Part shown: piece after piece, positions 14,292 to 22,794 of the stretch
How positions within the stretch are numbered: the first letter of the stretch is position 1
Layout of the letters: every line of letters starts with the position of its first letter
Origin: JADFQT01 sp047516825
GTDB taxonomy: Bacteria; Chloroflexota; Dehalococcoidia; Lucifugimonadales; UBA3495
Direction of reading: 5' to 3'
Assembly (NCBI GenBank): GCA_047516825.1
Contig: JAKZUA010000021.1
Span: 1-24,993, forward strand
Length of the DNA stretch: 24,993 bases
Position numbers and translations under genes: made by a program
Notes under the pieces: model-generated
Database searches by the model: none
Seen by the model: the letters and a program-made list of their open reading frames with translations, nothing else
What the model was told of the DNA's origin: nothing

Positions 14292-15362
14292 TCATTCAGC
14301 TAGCATTTTCTGCTCCTTACCGACCGCCTGGGTTATGCGATCGATAACGATGGCCAGGAAAACGATGCTCAGGCCTGCTATAACCGAATTGCCTGGCTCT
14401 TGGCGGTTAGTCGCTCGCAGCACGTCTTCGCCCAGACCACCGGCGCTAACCATGGCGGCGATCACCATCATGGCCAGCGCCAGCATGGTGGTCTGATTTA
14501 CCCCGGCCATAATGGTGGGCAGGGCCATTGGCAGCTGCACCTTTAGCAATAATTGAATAGGCGTGGTCCCGAAGGACCTAGCCGCCTCCACCACCTCGGG
14601 CGAAACCTGGCGTATTCCCAGGGTGGTCAAACGGATGGCTGGGGGCACGGCATAAATTATAGTTGCCATAACCGCGGGGACGTTGCCCAGGCCGAAAAAC
14701 AACACCGCCGGAACCAGATAAACAAAAATGGGCATGGTTTGCATTACGTCCAGGAAAGGCCGGGTGAGGGACTCGACGAGACTACTGCGAGCTCCGGCTA
14801 TGCCCAGAGGAATCCCAATTAGAAGGGCCAGGGACACCGAGGTGATAACCAGGGCCAGGGTCTCCATTGCGCTGTCCCACAGGCCCATAAAGCCTATGAA
14901 GAGCAGGGCAGCCACGGCAAACCAGGCGGCCAGCCATCCCACGGAGCGCCAGGTCAGAAGACCCACAACGATGATGAAGGTGGACCAGGGTATCCACAGC
15001 AGGGCTTGCTGCAACCTGACCAGCGCTATGGTTACGGCGTCGGAGAGGCCATCGAAGAGCCAGGACGCCTCCCGAGTCACCCATTTGACCGAATCGTCGA
15101 TCACATTGCCGACCTCTCGGCCGACGTCAGCGGGAAACGCTGCGCCGGTAACCCATAGCTGCACCAACACCACGGACACGAGCAAAAACACCAAAGAAAC
15201 TAGAGTCAGCCAGCGGGTGTTGGCTAATTGCCGGCGAAAGGAGGCGGTCCAGGTAGGCTCTAAATCCGCCCCAGGAATTGGCTCCTGAATTCCCTCTGGG
15301 GAAGGGCGCCGGGCTGACAACGGGTTGTCTCCTGAGGGGTTTTGGAAAGGGGTTCTAGACAC
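14292..15362 (-). CDS. Glycine betaine/proline-type ABC transporter permease
   Basis: The membrane-spanning component of the importer (ProW/OpuAB type), 356 residues. A hydrophilic N-terminus of about 45 residues is followed by a first membrane segment (WLTLVSLVFLLVSVVLVQLW), a periplasmic-side stretch, and then five or more further segments from about residue 130 on. The cytoplasmic EAA loop that contacts the ATPase is EAARSFGTTPIQLLLKVQLP. The start is GTG at 15362, supported by AGGAGG eight bases upstream. The first ~45 residues are rich in Pro, Ser and Arg and are probably disordered. It is the middle gene of the three-gene transporter unit, 89 bases behind the ATPase gene. Confidence 0.92.
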   Translation of the reverse strand: MSRTPFQNPSGDNPLSARRPSPEGIQEPIPGADLEPTWTASFRRQLANTRWLTLVSLVFLLVSVVLVQLWVTGAAFPADVGREVGNVIDDSVKWVTREASWLFDGLSDAVTIALVRLQQALLWIPWSTFIIVVGLLTWRSVGWLAAWFAVAALLFIGFMGLWDSAMETLALVITSVSLALLIGIPLGIAGARSSLVESLTRPFLDVMQTMPIFVYLVPAVLFFGLGNVPAVMATIIYAVPPAIRLTTLGIRQVSPEVVEAARSFGTTPIQLLLKVQLPMALPTIMAGVNQTTMLALAMMVIAAMVSAGGLGEDVLRATNRQEPGNSVIAGLSIVFLAIVIDRITQAVGKEQKMLAE

Positions 15363-15451
15363 GGGATTTGCCTCCTATGGGGGAGTAACGGCGAGGGAGT
15401 AGCGGCTCAATGGAAAAATTTGGCCGTGGGGCAGGTTCGCCGAGCAAGTGG

Positions 15452-16705
15452 TTATCCCGGCAGGTGGGTCTGAGAGGGTTGGGTCATCGCCGCAGCTATC
15501 GTCCTCCGTTCCACCTGACCAACAAGGTTTCCCTCGTCGTCCACCACCGGTATGGGTAGGTCGCTGGCCATAACTAGGGGAATCAGGACTTCGCAGGGGG
15601 TTTGGACTGTGACCCCCATCACCCTACGGTCCAAATAGTCCAGGCTTTGCCCTACTCCCTCCATTCCTATCCTTTGAGCTTTCTCGGCGGCCTCCCGGGT
15701 GAGCAGGCCCAGATATTTGCCGCTAGCATCCACCACCAGGGCGGCCGGTGAATCGCCGCGCTTCATAGCGCCGAGGGCCTGGGAGGGCGGGTCCCCGTCC
15801 TGGATAACTGCCGAAGGTTCTGTCATCACCACCGAAGCGCAGAGGATAGATTCCCTCCTTACGTCCTGGGTGAATTCGCCTACGTACTCATCTTCCGGAT
15901 GGAGAACTATATCTTGGGGAGAGCCAATCTGAATTATGCGGCCGTCCCGCATGATGGCGATGCGGTCGCCAATCTTGACGGCTTCGTTGAGGTCGTGGGT
16001 TATAAAGATTATGGTTTTGTGAAGCTCCTGCTGCAGCCGAAGCAGCTCATCCTGCATATTGCGGCGAATCAATGGGTCCAACCCGCTGAAGGGCTCGTCC
16101 AGCAACAAGATGTCCGGGTCCACCGCCAGGGCGCGGGCCAATCCGACGCGCTGCTGCATACCGCCGCTCAATTCTCTGGGATAGGCTTGCTCCCACTCTT
16201 GAAGCCCCACCAACTCCAGGATCTCGCGGGTGCGGGCGTAGCGGGCGGGCTTGCCGATTCCTTGAATCTCCAGGCCCCAGGCGACGTTGTCGAGTACCCG
16301 CCGGTGGGGCAGCAGACCGTAGCCCTGGAACACCATGGCCACCTTACTGCGACGAAATTCCACCAGGGCTGTTTCGTCGTAGTTGAGAATGTTCTCTCCC
16401 TCGATTAGAATCTCGCCGTTGGTGGGTTCTATCAGGCGGATCAGGCACCGCACCAGCGTCGATTTGCCGCTACCGGAAAGTCCCATTACGACAAAGGTTT
16501 CGCTCCGGTTAACAGTGAAATTAATTTCCTTTAACGCCAGAACACAGCCCAGCTCGGCTAGGAGCTGTTCCTTACTCTTATCCGCGTTTTCGGGAGCCAG
16601 AGCCAGGCCAGGGCGCTTGCCAAATACCTTGGACAGGGAACGTACGGCGATAAAAGGTTCGTTCATCTTCGCTGGTCGCTCTACTTTGCCCAAGCTTGGG
16701 GTCAT
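15452..16705 (-). CDS. Glycine betaine/proline-type ABC transporter ATP-binding protein with CBS domains
   Basis: The energising subunit of the importer (ProV/OpuAA type), 417 residues. Walker A is GLSGSGKST at 75-83, the signature LSGGMQQR at 179-186, Walker B ILLLDEP at 199-205, and the switch histidine is H237 in FITHD. Residues about 280-405 form a CBS pair, which in OpuA-type transporters senses ionic strength and couples uptake to osmotic stress. The region between the first strand and Walker A contains an APENADKSKEQLLAELG segment that is typical of ProV-like proteins. The ATG at 16705 has AGAGG seven bases upstream; an ATG 13 codons later has no comparable site. It is the first gene of the transporter unit, so the promoter should lie in the divergent region beyond 16706, where a leader hairpin is also present. 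Confidence 0.93.
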   Translation of the reverse strand: MTPSLGKVERPAKMNEPFIAVRSLSKVFGKRPGLALAPENADKSKEQLLAELGCVLALKEINFTVNRSETFVVMGLSGSGKSTLVRCLIRLIEPTNGEILIEGENILNYDETALVEFRRSKVAMVFQGYGLLPHRRVLDNVAWGLEIQGIGKPARYARTREILELVGLQEWEQAYPRELSGGMQQRVGLARALAVDPDILLLDEPFSGLDPLIRRNMQDELLRLQQELHKTIIFITHDLNEAVKIGDRIAIMRDGRIIQIGSPQDIVLHPEDEYVGEFTQDVRRESILCASVVMTEPSAVIQDGDPPSQALGAMKRGDSPAALVVDASGKYLGLLTREAAEKAQRIGMEGVGQSLDYLDRRVMGVTVQTPCEVLIPLVMASDLPIPVVDDEGNLVGQVERRTIAAAMTQPSQTHLPG

Positions 16706-17176
16706 CGCTAAACCTCTTTATTGGGAAGTCGGGTAGCCCCGCTGGCAGGATCCCCGCGCTCCGGGGATGGCCCGATGTTGGGCGCCGATACTTTTTACGG
16801 CTTTACAAAATGGCTCCGGGAACCGCCCCAGCATGGTGGGCAGAGAGATCTGGAGAGCGGGATCGGTGCCGCGGCTGGACGGTAACCCCTTCCTAACCCT
16901 GCGTTACACTAGGAGCAAAGGAACTGACGGCCCGGCAGGGAAAACGCCCAACGGGGCTGGAGAGCATCTGGATTATCCAGTGGGGAATTTGGCATTACCC
17001 TACGATTCGACCCGCAAATTGTCAAATCCGATTCAGGTTACCTCCCTAAGGCCAGCATGGTGTAAGATAGGTCAATCGCATAAGGAATTCTAGCGTATTT
17101 ACCGGCGGCTTTACCGAAAACGCCCAGGGTCGCCTTGCCGGTTTCCACCCGGTTGAAGAGAAGCTGAGAGGGTCTT
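16706..17176. other. Divergent intergenic region between the transporter and prephenate dehydrogenase genes
   Basis: About 470 bases separate the two divergent units. No gene is convincing here: short frames in all directions lack ribosome-binding sites or known domains. It should contain promoters for both directions, and TAAGAT at about 17063-17068 is a possible -10 for the rightward gene without a good -35. A hairpin in the transporter leader is listed separately. Confidence 0.55.
16750..16768 (-). promoter_or_regulatory. Hairpin in the leader of the ABC transporter operon
   Basis: ATCCCCG at 16750-16756 and CGGGGAT at 16762-16768 form a perfect 7-bp stem with a 5-nt loop, about 45 bases ahead of the ATPase start. 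It has no U run behind it, so it is more likely a leader structure or operator than a terminator. Confidence 0.35.
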
Positions 17177-18205
17177 ATGGCAAAGATAACAATTATTGGG
17201 ACTGGGCTAATTGGCACATCCTTAGCGTTGGCTTTAAGGCAATCGTCGTTGAGGGACCTGGAGGTGGTCGGCACCGACGCGGACCGGCAGGCCAGAAGTG
17301 GAGCTGAGAAAAGGAAGGCTTTCGATAAGGTCGAAAACCGGCTTTTCAATGCCATACAAGGGGCGGACATTGTGGTATTGGCCACGCCGGTCCTGGCGAT
17401 GAAAGAGGTGATGGAGCTCATCGCTCCAGAGCTAGTGGAGGGCTGCGTGGTCACCGACGTCGGCAGCTGCAAGCAGGTGGTTCTGGAGTGGGCGGCACAG
17501 ATTCTGCCCAAGACGGTGGATTTCGTGGGAGGCCATCCCATGTCGGGCAAGGAGGAGGCCGGACCGGAAGCGGCCGAGCCCGACCTGTTCCAGGGCAAGA
17601 CCTACTGCGTGGTTCCCAGCGTTGGGGCCAACCAACAGGCGGTGGGTGAAATCACCACCATGATTGAGGCAATCGGCGCCATCCCATACTTCATCGGGGT
17701 CGAGGAGCACGACAGTTTCGTCGCCGCCGCCAGCCACCTTCCTTTCCTGCTGTCCACAGCGCTGGTCGGCTGCACCTCAAAAAGCGCCAACTGGGAGGAT
17801 ATCGCCCAGCTGGCTTCCACCGGCTATCGAGACATCACCCGGCTGGCCTCCGGCGATTCCGTGATGCACCGGGATATTTGCCTCACCAACAGCCAGCCGA
17901 TCGTTTCATGGATTGACGCCTTCATTAAAGAATTGTACGGGTTTCGAAAAATCTTGGAAGCCGAACCTCAACCCGACGGGGAGGTGGTGAAGGGCGTATT
18001 CGACCAGGTGGCCGATGCCCGGGCCAGTTGGCTGGCGGGCGAAGCCACTGCCAAGGCCCGCATGGCGACCCGAGGACAAGAGGACATGCCCACCTTCTCC
18101 GAGAGCATGCAGACCATGTTCATGGGGAGCTTAGGGAAAAAGCTGTTCCAGGCCAATAAGGGCCTGGTCAAGGGTTCGGGGGAGAAGGAAAAGGACCGCA
18201 GATAA
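17177..18205 (+). CDS. tyrA: Prephenate dehydrogenase
   Basis: This enzyme oxidatively decarboxylates prephenate to 4-hydroxyphenylpyruvate with NAD(P)+ in tyrosine synthesis. The N-terminal Rossmann fold opens with ITIIGTGLIGTSLA (G8, G10 and G13 of the nucleotide loop). The family motifs HPMSGKE at 120-126 and SHLPF at 186-190 follow; the histidine of the first is in the usual active-site position. The 342 residues end in a Lys/Glu/Arg-rich tail rather than a recognisable ACT domain, so tyrosine feedback regulation is not evident. The acidic residue ending the first beta-alpha-beta (VVGTDADRQ) suggests a preference for NAD. The ATG at 17177 has GAGAGGG a few bases upstream. It is followed after 26 bases by guanylate kinase on the same strand; other aromatic-pathway genes are not in the window. 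Confidence 0.92.
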   Translation: MAKITIIGTGLIGTSLALALRQSSLRDLEVVGTDADRQARSGAEKRKAFDKVENRLFNAIQGADIVVLATPVLAMKEVMELIAPELVEGCVVTDVGSCKQVVLEWAAQILPKTVDFVGGHPMSGKEEAGPEAAEPDLFQGKTYCVVPSVGANQQAVGEITTMIEAIGAIPYFIGVEEHDSFVAAASHLPFLLSTALVGCTSKSANWEDIAQLASTGYRDITRLASGDSVMHRDICLTNSQPIVSWIDAFIKELYGFRKILEAEPQPDGEVVKGVFDQVADARASWLAGEATAKARMATRGQEDMPTFSESMQTMFMGSLGKKLFQANKGLVKGSGEKEKDRR

Positions 18206-18231
18206 GCCCAGACTCCGGACGGGAGACGGCA

Positions 18232-18843
18232 TTGTTGGAGGTTAACCCCGCGCCACCGCTGTTGGTGATTTTGTCCGGCCCCTCCGGCGTAGGTAAAGAT
18301 GCGGCTTTGGAGGAGTTGAAGAAGCTGGATCGCCCTTGGTATTTCGCCGTGACCGCCACGACGCGAAAAATGAGGGAAGGGGAGCGCGATGGGGTGGATT
18401 ACCTGTTTTTGGATGAGGACACCTTTTCCAAAATGCGGGAACGCGATGAGTTCCTGGAATGCGCGGAGGTCTACGGTCACTGGTACGGCGTACCCCGTAA
18501 TCAGGTTAGAAACGGCCTGAATTCCGGTAAAGATGTCATTCTTAAAATCGATGTGCAGGGTGCCGAAACGGTGCGAAGGTTGATCCCAGAAGTCGTTTCT
18601 ATTTTCATGCTACCGGCTTCGCTAGACGAGCTCCAAACCAGACTGGGGCGTAGGATGACCGAGAACTCACCAGACATGGAGTTGAGGCTCAAAGCAGCGG
18701 AGGAAGAGTTGGCCCGGGCTAGGGACTTCGACTACCGGGTGGTGAATCGGGACAACTGTCTGGAGCAGGCCATATTGGACATTGATGCTATTATCACGGC
18801 GGAAAAATGCCGCATGAAACCCCGCATGGTACAGCTTCTGTGA
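18232..18843 (+). CDS. gmk: Guanylate kinase
   Basis: Guanylate kinase converts GMP and ATP to GDP and ADP in nucleotide synthesis. The P-loop is GPSGVGKD at 16-23, followed by the GMP-binding TATTRKMREGERDGVDYLFL region and by YGHWYGVP with the tyrosine that contacts guanine. The 203-residue length is standard. The residue after the P-loop lysine is aspartate instead of the usual serine, glycine or threonine; as far as I recall this occurs in Chloroflexota guanylate kinases and so is a mild taxonomic hint rather than a defect. The start is TTG at 18232 (a second TTG follows immediately) with GGGAG about six bases upstream. It probably shares a transcript with the prephenate dehydrogenase gene 26 bases before it. 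Confidence 0.93.
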   Translation: MLEVNPAPPLLVILSGPSGVGKDAALEELKKLDRPWYFAVTATTRKMREGERDGVDYLFLDEDTFSKMRERDEFLECAEVYGHWYGVPRNQVRNGLNSGKDVILKIDVQGAETVRRLIPEVVSIFMLPASLDELQTRLGRRMTENSPDMELRLKAAEEELARARDFDYRVVNRDNCLEQAILDIDAIITAEKCRMKPRMVQLL

Positions 18844-18900
18844 CGCCTTAGGCTAACAGCCGCAGCCTTAGAGGCAGTGTGGAAAGTTGCAAGACCTTGA

Positions 18901-18966
18901 CCCTTCGACAGGCTCAGGGCGAATGGGTCGAGTGAGCTTCGTGGTGAGCCTGTCGAACCATGAATG
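18901..18966. repeat. Dispersed palindromic repeat, copy B
   Basis: TTCGACAGGCTCA at 18904-18916 and TGAGCCTGTCGAA at 18945-18957 are exact 13-base inverted copies with 28 bases between them. The right arm and the bases after it match copy A near 2800-2824 with one difference over about 25 bases. It lies between guanylate kinase and lipoyl synthase and could also act as a transcription stop for the former. Confidence 0.75.
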
Positions 18967-19027
18967 GCTGATTCTCACTCATCCAGACCTAGGCCAGCCG
19001 GGACTTTGATCGCCGCATGACTGACGC

Positions 19028-19981
19028 ATGACTGAACCGAGCAGTACCCAGCCCTTGAAAATTTCCGGGAAAATTCCCGTCCGCTCCTCCGGGGAGCAAC
19101 TACCGGTTCGGCCTCGGCTGCCGGAATGGCTCAAAGTACGCATGCCGGGCGGACCCAGGTACCTGGAACTGCAACAACTAATGGAACGGCAGCAGCTGCA
19201 CACGGTTTGCCAGGAGGCCCGTTGCCCCAACATCGGCGAGTGCTGGGAGCGAGGAACGGCCACCTTCATGATTCTTGGCGACATCTGCACCCGCCGGTGT
19301 CACTATTGCGCTGTGACCACCGGCCGCCCGGAGGGTTTGGACCTGCAGGAGCCGGACCGCTTGGCTGAAACCGTCCAAACCATGGGCTTGAGGTATTGCG
19401 TCATCACCTCGGTCAACCGCGACGACCTGCCCGATGGTGGGGCCTTCCTTTTTGCCGCCTGTATCCGCAAGGTTCACGAGAAGATTCCGGCATGCCGGGT
19501 GGAGGTATTGATACCGGACTTCGCCGGCTCTTGGCTCGCCCTGGAGAAAGTTATTGACGCGGGACCCGAGGTGCTGAACCACAACATCGAGTCGACCCGC
19601 CGGGTTTTCCGCCGAGTGCGACCTAAAGGCGACTACCAGCTGTCGCTGGACCTCCTGGCTGAAGCCAAGCGGATCGACCCCGGCGTGGTGACCAAGTCGG
19701 GCATAATCGTCGGGATGGGCGAAACCAGAGAGGACCTGCTGGATACTATGGCGGATCTGCGGCAGGTTGACTGTGACCTGCTTACCATCGGGCAGTATTT
19801 GCGGCCCTCCCTGAAACACATCCCCATCGACCGGTTCTACACGCCCGCCGAGTTCGACGAGCTTCGGCTGGCCGGCGAGGAAATGGGCTTCAGGCATGTC
19901 GCCTCCGGTCCCCTGGTTCGCAGCTCCTACCATGCTGATGAGCAGCACGATGCCGCGGCAGCCACTATGACCGCCGGCTGA
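19028..19981 (+). CDS. lipA: Lipoyl synthase
   Basis: A radical SAM enzyme that inserts two sulfurs into the octanoyl group on lipoyl-dependent enzyme subunits, giving lipoate for 2-oxoacid dehydrogenases and the glycine cleavage system. The auxiliary-cluster motif C-x4-C-x5-C is C61, C66 and C72 (VCQEARCPNIGEC) and the SAM-cluster motif C-x3-C-x2-C is C87, C91 and C94 (CTRRCHYC). The C-terminal RSSYHA segment carries the serine that ligates the auxiliary cluster. The length of 317 residues is normal. The ATG at 19028 has no strong Shine-Dalgarno; its N-terminal 25 residues look variable. All cofactor ligands are present, in contrast to the other radical-SAM-like protein in this window. No octanoyltransferase gene (lipB) is adjacent. 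Confidence 0.95.
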   Translation: MTEPSSTQPLKISGKIPVRSSGEQLPVRPRLPEWLKVRMPGGPRYLELQQLMERQQLHTVCQEARCPNIGECWERGTATFMILGDICTRRCHYCAVTTGRPEGLDLQEPDRLAETVQTMGLRYCVITSVNRDDLPDGGAFLFAACIRKVHEKIPACRVEVLIPDFAGSWLALEKVIDAGPEVLNHNIESTRRVFRRVRPKGDYQLSLDLLAEAKRIDPGVVTKSGIIVGMGETREDLLDTMADLRQVDCDLLTIGQYLRPSLKHIPIDRFYTPAEFDELRLAGEEMGFRHVASGPLVRSSYHADEQHDAAAATMTAG

Positions 19982-20093
19982 CCCGGGCCCGGCATGAGCC
20001 CGGCTGCCGCTCCCATATTCTTCCCTTCCCAGGTATCCGGGCCGTTGAGCCTGGTTTGTGAACGCCCTATCCCCGGCTTTTTCTCAGCAATCC

Positions 20094-21761
20094 ATGTCTG
20101 ATCTTGCTGACCTGATATTGACCAACGCCCGGGTGCTTACCCTGGAACCCGACCCACCCTTAGCCGAGGCTGTGGCAATCGCTGGCGATTCCATTATTGG
20201 CGTGGGCAGTCACCGGGAGGTCGCGGCGTTCCAGGGCCCCCGCAGTAAGACGGTGGATTGTCGGGGATTGACTCTCCTGCCAGGCTTCGTGGATTCCCAC
20301 TGCCATCTTCTGGCAATGGCCGCCGCGCTGACGGGCGTTGACTGCTCACCCGTCCCGGCAGCTTTCTGGGCCCTCGGCAACTCCACAAACTCTATTGATG
20401 ACCTGATCCAGGCGATTCGCCTCAAGGCTCAAGAAATCCCCCAGGGAAGCTGGATCAGGGGATTCGGTTACGACGAATCGGCTCTCAAGGAAGGCCGCCA
20501 CCCCACCCGCTGGGACCTGGACCGAGCGTGTCCGGAGCACCCGGTGCGGTTGGACCACCGCAGCGGCCACGCCGTGGTGCTGAACAGCCTGGGGCTGGCC
20601 CGGGCTGGGATCCACGCGGATACGGCGGATCCGCCGGAAGGAGTAATAGATCGGGACCCGCTGTCCGGCGAGATTACCGGTCTTCTCTTAGAGATGAACG
20701 GTTTCCTGCGGCTACGGCTCGGTAACACCAGGAATGATAAGGAGCTTCGTGAAGCGGTATGTCGCCTCAACCAGATGCTCCTGGGGCATGGCATAACCTC
20801 GGTGCACGACGCCGGTCCCGACAATGGTCTCGACCGGTGGCAAACCCTCCGGGAGCTGACCGGCTCCAACGCCTTGGGCAGTCGGGTGTCCATGATGGCC
20901 GGCAGCGCCAGACTGCCGGAGTTCCAGGAAGCCGGGTTGCATTGGGGAAGCGGGGACGACCGGATTCGGCTGGGTCATGCAAAGCTGATGCTAACCCTGA
21001 CCACCGGTGGGCTTCATCCGGCGGTGGATGACCTGACCGCTGGTGTGGCCCGGGCCCATAGAGCCGGATTCCCGGTGGCGGTCCACGCGGTGGAGCGGGA
21101 GGCGGTGCTTGCCGCGATCAGCGCTATTGGGTCTAACTCCCCAGCGACCGGGTCAGCGGGCCACCGCCCGCCTTCAGTCCCCAGACCATCGCCCGGTGGA
21201 AAGGGTCGGGTCCGACGGGACCGGATTGAGCACTGCTCCGAGTGTCCGCCCCAACTGCTGGCGGAGATCAAGCGATGCGGCGCAGCGGTGGTTACCCAAC
21301 CTGGCTTCGTCTATTGGAATGGCGACCGTTATTTGGAGCAGGTCGAGCCCGGTCTGCGGCAACATTTGTATCCCATCAGCGCTTGGCTGAAAGCTGGAAT
21401 CCCGGTCGCCTTCAGCTCCGATGGACCGGTGATCGATCCCTCCCCCTGGCCCGGAATGTTCAGCGCGGTCACCAGGCTAACCAGCGGGGGGAATATGCTG
21501 CCACCTCAGGAGTCCTCGCCGGCTAAGCGGACCATCTCAGCAACGGGAATCTCAGCGGTGGAGGCTTTGCGGGCCTACAGCTGGGGCGGCGCCTGGGTCG
21601 AGGGGAACGAGGCCCGAAAGGGCAGCATAAAGCCCGGCAAATTGGCCGACTTGGTGCTGGTCGACGCTGATCCCACCGGGGTGGACCCGCATGCTTGGCT
21701 GGGAATCAGGGCAGTGCTGACCCTGGTTGGCGGTCGGGTCGCCTGGGAAGGAGATTTCTAA
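20094..21761 (+). CDS. YtcJ-like amidohydrolase
   Basis: A metal-dependent amidohydrolase-superfamily protein of 555 residues, the size of the YtcJ/NfdA group, whose members hydrolyse amides or formyl groups; the substrate is unknown. It starts with the small beta-sandwich segment ADLILTNARVL, then GFVDSHCHL with the metal ligands H69 and H71. Later come the DHRSGHAVVLNS, VAVHAVERE, RIEHCSE and FSSDGPVIDPSPW motifs, the last holding the catalytic aspartate. The frame opens at a GTG at 20058, but family members usually begin just before the ADLIL strand, so I prefer the ATG at 20094; neither has a good Shine-Dalgarno. A Pro/Gly/Ser-rich insertion of about 26 residues (SPATGSAGHRPPSVPRPSPG and following) just before RIEHCSE breaks an otherwise normal alignment pattern. 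Confidence 0.88.
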   Translation: MSDLADLILTNARVLTLEPDPPLAEAVAIAGDSIIGVGSHREVAAFQGPRSKTVDCRGLTLLPGFVDSHCHLLAMAAALTGVDCSPVPAAFWALGNSTNSIDDLIQAIRLKAQEIPQGSWIRGFGYDESALKEGRHPTRWDLDRACPEHPVRLDHRSGHAVVLNSLGLARAGIHADTADPPEGVIDRDPLSGEITGLLLEMNGFLRLRLGNTRNDKELREAVCRLNQMLLGHGITSVHDAGPDNGLDRWQTLRELTGSNALGSRVSMMAGSARLPEFQEAGLHWGSGDDRIRLGHAKLMLTLTTGGLHPAVDDLTAGVARAHRAGFPVAVHAVEREAVLAAISAIGSNSPATGSAGHRPPSVPRPSPGGKGRVRRDRIEHCSECPPQLLAEIKRCGAAVVTQPGFVYWNGDRYLEQVEPGLRQHLYPISAWLKAGIPVAFSSDGPVIDPSPWPGMFSAVTRLTSGGNMLPPQESSPAKRTISATGISAVEALRAYSWGGAWVEGNEARKGSIKPGKLADLVLVDADPTGVDPHAWLGIRAVLTLVGGRVAWEGDF

Positions 21762-21802
21762 TGTCGCTGGGCTTGGGGCGGCCGGCGGGTTGAATCTTTA
21801 GC

Positions 21803-22786
21803 CTATCTGGTGCGCTCCCAGATATAATCCGCCAGCTGGGTCAGGGAGCGACGAGATTGTCCCTCGGGAAGGGAGGCCAGTAAATCGACGGCCTGGCGGC
21901 AATAATCCCGAATGACCTGGTAGCAATCTGGGATAATATCGCTGTTGTTGATCATGTCCAGCGCTTGTTCCAGCTTGTCGCTTTGGGTCTGGTCCAAGAA
22001 GAAGGCCTCAATGGGATTATTCTCCGGATAGCGCTCCAACAGCATGATGCCCGGCAGGGTTAATACCCCATGGAGCAGGTCATTGCCCACCGGCTTGCCC
22101 AGCACCGCGGTATCCCCCTGAACGTCTAGGAGATCGTCCATCACCTGAAAGGCCATGCCAATGTTATACGCGAAGTCCTTCAGGGACTGCACCTGGGCTT
22201 CCGGGGCGTTGCCCAGGATGGCGCCGGTCTCAGCGGCGGTGCAAAAGAGGGAGGCGGTTTTGCGATAGATTCGGTCCTGATACAGCGGGCGGGCGCGCTC
22301 GGGCTGGTAGCAGCTGAAGTATTCGATAACCTGTCCGGCGGCCAGCTCCATTATGGTTTCGGCGAACCGCCGAATTACTCGGACATTCTGGGTGTCGCAC
22401 ACGAAAGTAGCCGAAGCTGCAAACACATAATCGCCCAGCAGCACCGCCAGGTGCTTGCCCCAAACGCTTTTCACCGTCGCCTTGCCCCGCCTCAAGTCGG
22501 TATTGTCTATTGTGTCGTCATGGATCAGAGTTGCCAAGTGCAGCAGTTCCACCGCCGAGGCCATGGTAATGGGGTACTCCGGTTCGTGGGGGTAAAAACT
22601 GGAGGCCAGCAGAGTAAGGGCGGCGCGGATACGCTTTCCACCGCCGGTCAAGGTATGGTCCAGCAGCGGCTCTAGTTGGGGAATGGAGGTTTTGGTCAGA
22701 GTTAAGAGTCTTTCCTCGACCCGGCGCAGTTCATCCTGGATCGGCGCATAAACGGTGGCCGCTTGGGCATCCATTCCTTTAATCAA
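21803..22786 (-). CDS. Trans-isoprenyl (polyprenyl) diphosphate synthase
   Basis: This enzyme extends an allylic diphosphate with isopentenyl diphosphate units; the product, probably a C30-C50 chain, would serve as a quinone or carotenoid side-chain precursor. The diagnostic motifs are GGGKRIR at 48-54, the first aspartate-rich motif in HDDTIDN (D90, D91, D94) followed by RRG, and the second in MDDLLD (D217, D218, D221). The open frame extends far upstream into the methionyl-tRNA synthetase gene, but the real start should be the TTG at 22786: AGGTGG lies a few bases before it and overlaps the metG stop TAG at 22795-22797, suggesting translational coupling. An ATG four codons later has no suitably spaced site. 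The length of 327 residues is standard. Confidence 0.92.
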   Translation of the reverse strand: MIKGMDAQAATVYAPIQDELRRVEERLLTLTKTSIPQLEPLLDHTLTGGGKRIRAALTLLASSFYPHEPEYPITMASAVELLHLATLIHDDTIDNTDLRRGKATVKSVWGKHLAVLLGDYVFAASATFVCDTQNVRVIRRFAETIMELAAGQVIEYFSCYQPERARPLYQDRIYRKTASLFCTAAETGAILGNAPEAQVQSLKDFAYNIGMAFQVMDDLLDVQGDTAVLGKPVGNDLLHGVLTLPGIMLLERYPENNPIEAFFLDQTQSDKLEQALDMINNSDIIPDCYQVIRDYCRQAVDLLASLPEGQSRRSLTQLADYIWERTR

Positions 22787-22794
22787 GTCACCAC

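Noticed and set aside
16706..17176. Riboswitch or structured regulatory RNA in the large divergent gap
   Set aside because: Only one short hairpin is evident; I could not match any known riboswitch core by eye.
17038..17598. Minus-strand frame of 186 codons
   Set aside because: It is opposite the prephenate dehydrogenase gene and shows no recognisable domain.
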